A stretch of 14,077 nt of DNA, taken from contig JAKOGH010000497.1 of the NCBI GenBank assembly GCA_024811115.1, positions 1 through 14,077 of the forward strand. Direction: 5' to 3'. The notes below the pieces were generated by a model that saw nothing but the letters and a program-made list of their open reading frames with translations, did not search any database and was not told where the DNA came from. Every line of letters begins with the position of its first letter. Position 1 is the stretch's first letter. The translations under genes and the position numbers were made by a program. Source of the stretch: Terana coerulea. Lineage: Eukaryota; Basidiomycota; Agaricomycetes; Polyporales; Phanerochaetaceae. Of this stretch, positions 7,757 through 14,077 are shown one piece after another.

Positions 7757-8294
7757 TCAGAGAGTGATGGGAACACAGCCAATGGAAATGAGGGTACCCT
7801 GTTGTATAGGTGAGCATTCCGGTCTGCGAAGACAACAGCAATTCGAGACTTACATGGGAGTTGTTCTCGCAGCAGACGGGGTGGGCGTTGCACGCAGATC
7901 CGCTGCCAACGCCGATGACGCTGATGGGCGAGCAGTCAAGGCCGACAAGGGCATCGACGCCCTCGACGACAATGCCAAGCAGGCCCAGGAGGCTACTAAC
8001 ACTCGGCGAGCTAGCCTACAATCCCTCGGAAGTGAGTACGCTTAACACGCCCTTAACTGCAGGAAGACTGACCGATTGGACGCTGTTGCAGCACTGGATT
8101 GAGCCGGTGTTGCACTGCCCGGCGCTCGTGACCGTGGTGGCGGGCGCCGTAACCGTCACTGTCGTGGTGACGGTGGAGGCACTGGAGGTGGTGGGAGTGC
8201 CCCAACGCTTCGCCTGGGGGTTGGGTGTGGCAGCCGCAAGAAGGGTGAGCGCGAAGGACGCGTAGAGGAAGGTGGCAGTGGCGCGGGCGAACAT
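7757..8294 (-). CDS. Class I hydrophobin 4, three exons, intact
   Basis: Exons are 8294-8073, 8015-7854 and 7798-7757 (222, 162 and 42 nt); introns are 57 and 55 nt with GT...AG ends. The protein has 141 residues. Residues 1-21 form a hydrophobic signal peptide ending AAA, and AKR at 28-30 followed by Trp is a dibasic site of the Kex2 type. A linker of Thr, Val, Ser and Ala follows. The eight cysteines are at 61, 68-69, 102, 116, 122-123 and 136, spacing C-X6-CC-X32-C-X13-C-X5-CC-X12-C, within the class I range. The hydrophobic stretch [20 protein letters not shown] lies between the third and fourth cysteines, as expected for the rodlet-forming family. It is secreted and expected to coat hyphae or fruiting-body surfaces. 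The five-C run in AAC CCC CAG (residues 26-28) is complete here, in contrast to hydrophobin 2. Its promoter belongs with those of genes 1 and 2, and it is divergent from hydrophobin 5. Confidence 0.95.
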
Positions 8295-8382
8295 CTTGAA
8301 GAGCGTTGCGAGAGGAATAAGACCGAAGACTAGCTGCTGAAGGAGTTGCTGGGTCTGAGGGAATGCACAAATTACAAGGCTG

Positions 8383-8390
8383 TACTTATA
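8383..8390 (-). promoter_or_regulatory. TATA box of hydrophobin 4
   Basis: TATAAGTA on the minus strand, 89-96 bp upstream of the ATG at 8294; one base off the TATAAATA of genes 1, 2 and 5. Between it and the ATG, a conserved 5' leader word (ctagctgctg.aggagttgct on the plus strand) is shared with genes 1 and 2. Confidence 0.6.
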
Positions 8391-8470
8391 CCAATGCCCA
8401 GAACCGGTGAGCTTGTTCGCTTCCAGCTAGCGTCAATATCCTGACTTCTCGCCCAGAGGCTAGAGCTGCA

Positions 8471-8617
8471 TGACCTCATGCCGTATTTGCGATTTTTGAC
8501 AGGTACATCATGCGTTCGTACTACCGCAAGTCCGCTGGTTCCGTGTATTCTCTGCAATTGTTGATCTTTCTTTCGGCGTGACACCGGGCTATGTCATAGA
8601 ATCAGCGTGCCTTGGAG
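8471..8617 (-). promoter_or_regulatory. Distal promoter module of hydrophobin 4 (shared with 1 and 2)
   Basis: TGACCTCA at 8471-8478, cgggctatgtcat at 8585-8597 (identical to gene 1) and gcgtgccttggag at 8605-8617. The flanks between the words are much more diverged than between genes 1 and 2, so their survival here argues better for function than the 1/2 comparison does. Confidence 0.5.
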
Positions 8618-8699
8618 TGACAATACAACGGGCACGCAGCTATGCGCCGAAGTACGAAATGCCAGTGACAGATTGGCAGTCGCGGAAATGGTGCGCTTC

Positions 8700-9659
8700 G
8701 ACGTGTGAGCCTCCGGCGCCGTGCGCCTGCCTGGCTTGCCGCGACCACGGAGCCGCGACGTTTTATGAAGAAGCTGGTGAGCCGACCCTCAAAATTTCGT
8801 TGCCGCTCTACAGACGCTGATTCTGATGCATTTGGGTAGGTACGCGGATGACCTTCGCCGTCTGTCGCCTGGAAGTTGTGTCGACCGGTCGGAGGCAGGC
8901 GTTCACTTCGTGGCGCCCATTTACCGCAGCCCCAGAAATGGCAACGAAGACCAACCACGTTCACACTCCAACCGCCGGCGGGCAGTGCCACGATGTCTGA
9001 TACTAAGCACAAGGTTTGCACGACCGTGCAACGCCACATGCAGGATTCCGAGCTCCCCAGGGTCTCTCCTTTTGTGGTCAATATACACTCCAAGTGCTCA
9101 AAGTTCCACAGCGGCGCACCTTGTAAGCAGTATTCTATGTGGTCTCATCGGCGATATCGTTCCCCCTGCATGCTATGGCGGCGCCTTGCCATTCACGGTG
9201 AGCACAAAAATCGCCGGATCATGTGTGTCATTCGACTCAATGGATGTATGATCGCGGACTGCGTTCATTGGGTGTCATGCACGTTGGCAAAAGACACGGG
9301 ACCGTACGTTTATCCTCGTGGTGAATACATGGCCATGACACTGACGAGTTAATGCAGGGCAACCTGCTCGCTAAGTGTATTGCGCAAATCCGGATCGCAC
9401 GCTTCCCTTGGGGTTGTGGAGCTCGTCTGGCGGCCCACCCTCGTACCTGAGGACCTGAGCGTTTGCCCACCGGACCTTTGTAGTCTGGTGAAGGTTTGCG
9501 CGGTGGCTATGGACGCCTTTACTCTGCACGCGAGAAAAATGTCGCGATCTGGCCGAGGTTCTCGATACATTGCCAGCCCGCCAAGAACGGCCGTAGTGAG
9601 ATCTATCATATACGGATTGCGTCCGTTAGTTGAGTGACCTTGTTCATGTGTCGAAACCC
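8700..9659. other. Left half of the second divergent spacer, no gene recognised
   Basis: Several open frames overlap on both strands (for example 8602-9093 minus, 8826-9251 plus, 9380-9637 plus). None shows a family motif, a conserved counterpart in the first spacer, or a consistent coding frame. I see no RNA gene or clear repeat. Confidence 0.4.
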
Positions 9660-9990
9660 AAGTGTGGCTCACTGCCATCTTCCAGGTTGAGCGCGGCCGT
9701 TTCAATCGGCAATTCTCGCGGTGTCACCCAGACTATGACGCATTTTCCGATACCAACTTCTAACGCTTGATGCGTCGAGCTCGCTCTGCAGACTTGGCAT
9801 AGCAGGTGCGTGCCAGAAGTAGATTGTCTGAAAACCAACAGCTAAGACAGGAAGCCGTTCGTAGGACTTGCTCATGAGCGCAAGGCTCTTGGGCCCGTCG
9901 GAAAACTCCCACCGAGCTGAATGAAACGGGGCAGGCCGATGCTAGAAGCGCAACAGCTTTGCCACACCGCATGCGGTTGTCACAAAGATG
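9660..9990. repeat. Degenerate segment resembling 4209-4480
   Basis: Partner of 4209-4480, sharing ctcactgcca, gctagaagc and gctttgccacacc in order. It lies about 1.15 kb upstream of hydrophobin 5, matching the about 1.12 kb between the other copy and hydrophobin 3. Confidence 0.4.
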
Positions 9991-10100
9991 TCTGTGATGC
10001 ATCCCGCTTCCGCCGGCATGCGTCTTGTACCTATCCAACCTTCTTGCGGTGGCACCTCATTCTCTTGCTACTTTGGACGCGCCCACGGTTTGCACAATCC

Positions 10101-10526
10101 ACTGAACCACTAAGGCCCTGCACGCAGGATACGTTCTGTGCAGACCTTCAACTTCTTCGGCTTGCGAATCATCGCGAAGACCTTGAGCGCACGGGACCGA
10201 ACGCTAAGACCCGGTCATGGCAACGCCTCTTCAACACCGTCCTGAGAAGGAGAAGTCCGGGGCGTAAATGAAATGTCACTGAAATCAGCAAGTGATTCCA
10301 TTGTTTGCATCCGGAACGTCGTAACGTGATCCTCCCGCACATATATGCAATGTCTTGACACTGGACAGATTGTTTTTCCCACAGAGAACAAGCGACGATT
10401 ACGCCGCAAACGGTACTTGGCATGAGGCAACCCCCGCACGTCCAGGGATGCCTCTAGAGGCAAGAAAATATCCCAGGTGACGTCTTCCTCGTGTAAGGTT
10501 ATTTGCAAAACGCTCACGGCGCTCAC
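10101..10526 (-). pseudogene. Unrecognised interrupted frame at the place matching 4416-5030
   Basis: A minus-strand frame is open from 10526 to 10215, stops at TGA, then stays open in the same frame for about 34 codons, ending KLKVCTERILRAGP. Its segment LPHAKYRLRRN is loosely like LSHQDYGFRLRL of the 4416-5030 frame. Both sit about 0.6-1 kb upstream of a plus-strand hydrophobin. The similarity is weak and needs a proper alignment. I do not recognise the protein. Confidence 0.2.
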
Positions 10527-10728
10527 GGCTTCAACCTAACTTCTGGTCCCAGCGACGGTAGATGGATGGTGCTCGCAGAATACGGTGCCTCTTGCGTTCT
10601 ACGTTGGCTAGTTAGCGAGCCACGCTAAAAACTCTGAAGGATAGTGAGCACCCGGGCTGCTCGATTGGCTTTAGACTCGCCTTAGACTCACCTGATCCCC
10701 CAGACCGTCGGGTACTGCCACCGTCGGA

Positions 10729-10741
10729 CATCATTCTGATG
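10729..10741. promoter_or_regulatory. 13 bp palindrome in the hydrophobin 5 promoter
   Basis: CATCA-ttc-TGATG, identical to 5205-5217, inside the 19 bp identity 10725-10743. It lies about 400 bp before the ATG of hydrophobin 5. Confidence 0.5.
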
Positions 10742-10887
10742 TGCGACGCGGGGAAAAGGTGGACTCCACTTGGACAACGCCTCATGCGTTCCCGTCAGGG
10801 CACCATCTCGAAGAAGCGGTTCGCGTCTGTTGATTTCAGTTCCGCTGCACGCTAAGCTGTCAACGCACGAAAGGCGCGTGCCGCGAA

Positions 10888-10950
10888 CCAATCGCTACGC
10901 AGCGTGAAGAGCGGGGTCCTCATCGTCACCGACATGGGCAGCGTAATTGG
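10888..10950. promoter_or_regulatory. Facing CCAAT boxes upstream of hydrophobin 5
   Basis: CCAAT at 10888-10892 and ATTGG at 10946-10950, matching the pair before hydrophobin 3 in orientation and flanking bases. They are 190-255 bp before the ATG. Confidence 0.45.
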
Positions 10951-11039
10951 ACGCCGCAGACCGACGGCCATCTCAGACAGCACTCCGTTGGGTGCGTGCC
11001 AAATACAGGTATTGTTACCACCAGGATGCGTCTGAAGGG

Positions 11040-11047
11040 TATAAATA
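11040..11047 (+). promoter_or_regulatory. TATA box of hydrophobin 5
   Basis: TATAAATA, 95-102 bp upstream of the ATG at 11142. The leader after it shares ccaggactactt with hydrophobin 3's cacaggactactt. Confidence 0.7.
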
Positions 11048-11141
11048 TCTAGGGCGTGCTCGGTGAAAGGCCAGCAGTCTTCACTCCAGGACTACTTCGA
11101 GCTTCAGACTTCAGAACCTCTCAGCACTCATCTCTTCCAAG

Positions 11142-11677
11142 ATGTTCTCTCGTCTCACCGTCGTCTCCACTCTTGCCCTCGCTGTTCTTGCGGCCGCCAC
11201 CCCTCAGGGCCTCGCTGAAAAGCGCTGGGGATCGCCCACTACCACCCCTGCGACCACCAAGACGGTGACCGTCACCGCCCCGGGTTCCACTACCACCACT
11301 TCCGCTGGCAACTGCAACACTGGTCCCATCCAGTGCTGCCAGTCCGTTCAGTCGGTGAGTGTTGCCTGCATGCAACATAATCTGTGGGGCTTTCGTTAAT
11401 CAACACTATTCGCAACGCAGGCCAGCTCTAAGGACGCTACTGCCCTTTTGGGCTTGCTCGGCGTCGTCGTCTCCGACGTCACTGCCCTCGTTGGCCTGAC
11501 CTGCTCGCCCATCTCCGTCATCGGCGTTGGCAGTGGCTCTGCGTGCAACGCCAGCCCTGTCTGCTGCCAGAACAACTCCTTCGTGAGTACTTGCAATTGG
11601 GTGCCAGCTGGTGCCGGCCTGACATTGAATTACAGGGCGGCCTCATCTCTATTGGTTGCGTTCCCATCACTCTCTAA
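11142..11677 (+). CDS. Class I hydrophobin 5, three exons, intact
   Basis: Exons are 11142-11354, 11421-11582 and 11636-11677 (213, 162 and 42 nt); introns are 66 and 53 nt (GTGAGT...CAG for both). The protein has 138 residues. It has a signal peptide at 1-20, a short propeptide ending EKR at 26-28 followed by Trp (a Kex2-type site), and a Thr-rich linker at 30-56. Cysteines are at 58, 65-66, 99, 113, 119-120 and 133, with the same spacing as hydrophobin 4. The start in TTCCAAGATGTTC matches the paralogues. An Asn-Asn-Ser sequon lies at the exon 2/3 junction. It is a secreted, self-assembling surface protein by family. Its signal-peptide end, leader and promoter are closest to hydrophobin 3. 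It is divergent from hydrophobin 4 and convergent with SSL1. Codon use is strongly biased to C in the third position, suggesting high expression. Confidence 0.95.
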
Positions 11678-12847
11678 GCGAGAGGGCAGCCTCAATGGTG
11701 AGCAAGCTTGAAACACAGCTAACACGGTAATTAGCTCACGCAACAAATTATTTAGGGCTTCGTTCGTAGTTATCGAGATCGATGATGTACTTCCCCGTGT
11801 CTGACTTACTGCTTATGAATAAGTTGTTGATCACTGCCTTGGATTTCATTGGTGTGTTAAGAATGCTCTTGCTAGAGCCTGAATGTGAAGTACTAATGAG
11901 TAGTATTGTGATGAGACTGGGCCTTGCTCGTGGAGATGCGCAATATGCTAGGGATGGGACTATGTGTAGCCATAAATATGCCCTACTGTATGGCTCGCCG
12001 TCCGCCGGGTTTTCTGACATCAACAAAGCATTCTGGACCTGGAGATGTCGCTCTTGGAAGGCAACAGGTTTGCATATACTGTGCTCGTTGGAGGCCAGAG
12101 CTAAGATGACCGACGCAGCACTTACCATAGAACACTTGAACTGAAGGTTATATGAGAATGGCAGAATGGTGAAGAGTCACCGGTCACCAGTCAAAGTGAG
12201 AACAAACAAATGACTGCTTTTGCGCAACAGTTGTAAATGTAGCATGCCGCCGGAGCGGCCTAAGTACTATAGCGCGTGTTCGTAGCGTATCGCCGCCCCC
12301 GTCCCGTCGACTATATGTCAAGAAGCCAATCAACCTCCGCCCATCGAAGGCGCGAACAGAATTTAATGCCTCAAGTTCTTTTCCATGGAAACGCGAATAA
12401 TATGGTCCCAGAACACTGGTGCTGTGAGTGTGCGCTGCGGTAGTTGTGCGGGCACAATGAGCAACTGAACTATACCTACGGATGTCAACGGACAGCTCGG
12501 AGAGAAGTCGCGGACATTGACGGCGACAGCGAGCAGCGGATATATAACCGATGTCGCCGTTGAAACAGAGGAACTTGATGCTGGTCGAAAGCTGTTTAGA
12601 GCGCAGAAGCGGCGCGCGGGTCGCCGCTTCGAGGCTGTGCAAAGAAACACGGAAGGTTCAGTGCGCGTTGTGGGACCTTCGTGCAAGCAGCCCATGATAG
12701 AAAACAACTCGATATGCTGCGGCTACATGAGGCAATGTAAGAACCCTGATTGTTGTATCAATTGCCTATGTACAACAACGATCAGGTAGCAAATGTGATA
12801 TGTCTAAAGACTAAGACGTACACCACTGTGCAAGCCCTCCACGCCTA
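11678..12847. other. Convergent gap between hydrophobin 5 and SSL1, no gene recognised
   Basis: Open frames of 100-150 codons occur on both strands (11782-12144 plus, 11748-12128 minus, 12184-12642 minus), overlapping one another without recognisable motifs. The left part (11700-12180) is richer in A and T than its surroundings. A 9 bp hairpin, GAAGCGGCG...CGCCGCTTC with a 7 nt loop, is at 12606-12630. Confidence 0.4.
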
Positions 12848-14077
12848 TTACGTGCCGCATCCAGGGCAGCAGTGCACGACGTCGTGCACGAAGACGTCGC
12901 AGTCCGTGCAGAAGTCGTACTTGCATACGGGACAACGATACCGACCAAGCGGACTCACTCCTTCCGAGACGGGAGCTCCTGCTTGAGAAGCCCTTTCTTG
13001 GAACGCCACCGCGCAGGAATGGCACGTGAAACTCGGATGTGGGGTGTCAGCCAGAGATGGACTGAGAGTATGATGAGTCGGGTAGCTTGCAAAATATAAA
13101 GCTGATCACCTACACAGGTTGGTATGGCTTGACGGGAAAGAGGTGGTGGTAACTCCTAGCTAGATGCGGTGAGCTGACGATCATGAGGCCGCATATATCA
13201 CAGTCCGTCGGCACGTCGCAGACTTTCGCGAAACATCTTGGGCACAAGAAGCCTTCGCTCTTCAGCTCGGCGTGGCAGACGCAAAGACTTGGAGGAGACG
13301 TGACCGGCAGTCGAGTCGGGAAGCCCATCATCATCAGGTCAGCCGCCGGATTCGCTGTGCCGGGCCCAGCTGCGCGGGCGACCGCGCGTTGAGCAGGCGG
13401 AGGGATGAGCTCGAATAGAAGATCCTTGAAGTGCCCTTCGTTGAGCGCCACGCCAAACTGACCTACCTGGCATGATCAAGACAAGTTCAGTCATTCAGTG
13501 AGCTTTGTGAGTCACGTACCGCCGGTTTTGTCACATAGTTCTCTGCATATCTTCATCTCCGCCGCCAGTGCGACCATAGATATGCGAATCTTGTCCTTGA
13601 CACATTCGTCTAGGGTGTCGTGGATATTCCCTGGGTCACAAGTGGTCAGGGAGCCAAAGATGACGGTGATTTCTCGCGACGAATGTGTTGGTAGATGGCT
13701 GCGGGATAAGTGTTAGAGATGATCAGGACATACGATAAGTCACTTTGCCTCATGCTGCTCCGCGCCATTTCGATGGCGTTTTGTAAACTTGGTTCACCAC
13801 TTGGCTCCAGTTTATGTCGTTCAGAAATTACTTTCAAGACATCCTGAGGGTTTCCTGTGTCATTTGACTCTGAGAAGATCCTACACTTCGCGTCCGAAAC
13901 TATATGAACGTACCAGACATTTCACCAACCCGCTCTCCGATGCCGCCCCTCATACCGACAATTCCAATCTGACCAAGAGGGTTCTGGTCAAACCATTCGG
14001 TTATGAATTCACGTGCGTATTGCAGCATCAAGTCAAAACGAGTCGGTCGCATGTCCCTATCCATCATCGAAGATGAG
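12848..14077 (-). CDS. SSL1: TFIIH core subunit Ssl1/p44, 5' end beyond the window
   Basis: Five exons are visible: >14077-13914, 13854-13734, 13698-13520, 13462-13114 and 13061-12848 (stop TAA), giving 341 residues. Introns are 59, 35, 57 and 52 nt. Ssl1 is a subunit of the nuclear complex TFIIH, needed for transcription initiation and nucleotide excision repair, where it binds and stimulates the XPD/Rad3 helicase. The visible part starts inside the von Willebrand A domain ([54 protein letters not shown]). A zinc-binding region follows in exon 4, with CPRC, CDIC and the hallmark [14 protein letters not shown]. The C-terminal RING-like C4 domain is in exon 5 (CHSC, CPVC, CTDC, HCCPGC). Roughly the first 60-100 residues lie off the right edge. 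No frameshift was found across the coding sequence. The exon 5 acceptor was chosen as CTCTCAG at 13068-13062 over a weaker CGAG further on, since both keep frame. Confidence 0.93.

Noticed and set aside
7764..8265. Plus-strand frames of 93 and 151 codons over hydrophobin 4, and similar ones over the other hydrophobins
   Set aside because: They are antisense shadows of the hydrophobin exons, which carry the cysteine pattern and splice sites.
11748..12144. Overlapping frames of 120 and 126 codons on opposite strands
   Set aside because: Neither has a recognisable motif, and mutual overlap suggests chance openness; kept only as part of the spacer entry.
12606..12630. GC-rich 9 bp hairpin as a bacterial-type terminator
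   Set aside because: The window is eukaryotic and there is no T run after it; noted only as a structure.
1..14077. CRISPR arrays, rRNA genes or prokaryotic operons
   Set aside because: No regularly spaced repeats, rRNA signatures or ribosome-binding-site-led gene strings were seen.

Overview
The window looks like nuclear DNA of a filamentous basidiomycete, most likely a mushroom-forming Agaricomycete. The evidence is five class I hydrophobin genes, each with three exons and two 52-66 nt introns at identical positions, and a five-exon gene for a TFIIH subunit whose introns are 35-59 nt. No bacterial, organellar or viral gene was recognised. Genus and order cannot be fixed from the sequence alone.

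Layout from left to right: a short decayed remnant at the left edge (about 26-66). Hydrophobin 1 (minus, 512-1050) and hydrophobin 2 (minus, 2256-2799) lie in two tandem units of about 1.25 kb (251-1497 and 1984-3233). Between the units, at about 1861-1925, is a tRNA-like relic. A 2.8 kb divergent spacer carries a decayed unrecognised reading frame (4416-5030, minus). Hydrophobin 3 follows (plus, 5600-6092). A non-autonomous element with terminal inverted repeats comes next (6389-7120), with a smaller inverted-repeat structure inside it. Hydrophobin 4 (minus, 7757-8294) is followed by a second divergent spacer of 2.85 kb. Hydrophobin 5 (plus, 11142-11677) is last of the cluster, then 1.2 kb without a recognised gene. 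The 3' part of SSL1 (minus, 12848 to the right edge) closes the window.

The cluster appears to have grown in two ways. Hydrophobins 1 and 2 are tandem copies with their flanks. The divergent pair 2/3 and the divergent pair 4/5 look like copies of one larger block: similar spacer lengths, shared promoter modules at both ends, and a weakly similar segment in the middle. Genes 1, 2 and 4 share one upstream module; genes 3 and 5 share another, which includes a 19 bp identical stretch containing a 13 bp palindrome. All five products would be secreted coat proteins, each with a conserved basic site followed by Trp just after the signal peptide.

The most notable observation is that three of the five hydrophobins (1, 2 and 3) each lack one base in the same roughly 30 nt interval between the signal peptide and the basic site. 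Everything else in these genes (splice sites, eight cysteines, stop codons, TATA boxes) is intact. In genes 2 and 3 the lesion is explained by a run of five C reduced to four; gene 4 keeps the five-C run and is intact. Either this is a length-variable tract or a sequencing error at homopolymers; the window alone cannot decide.
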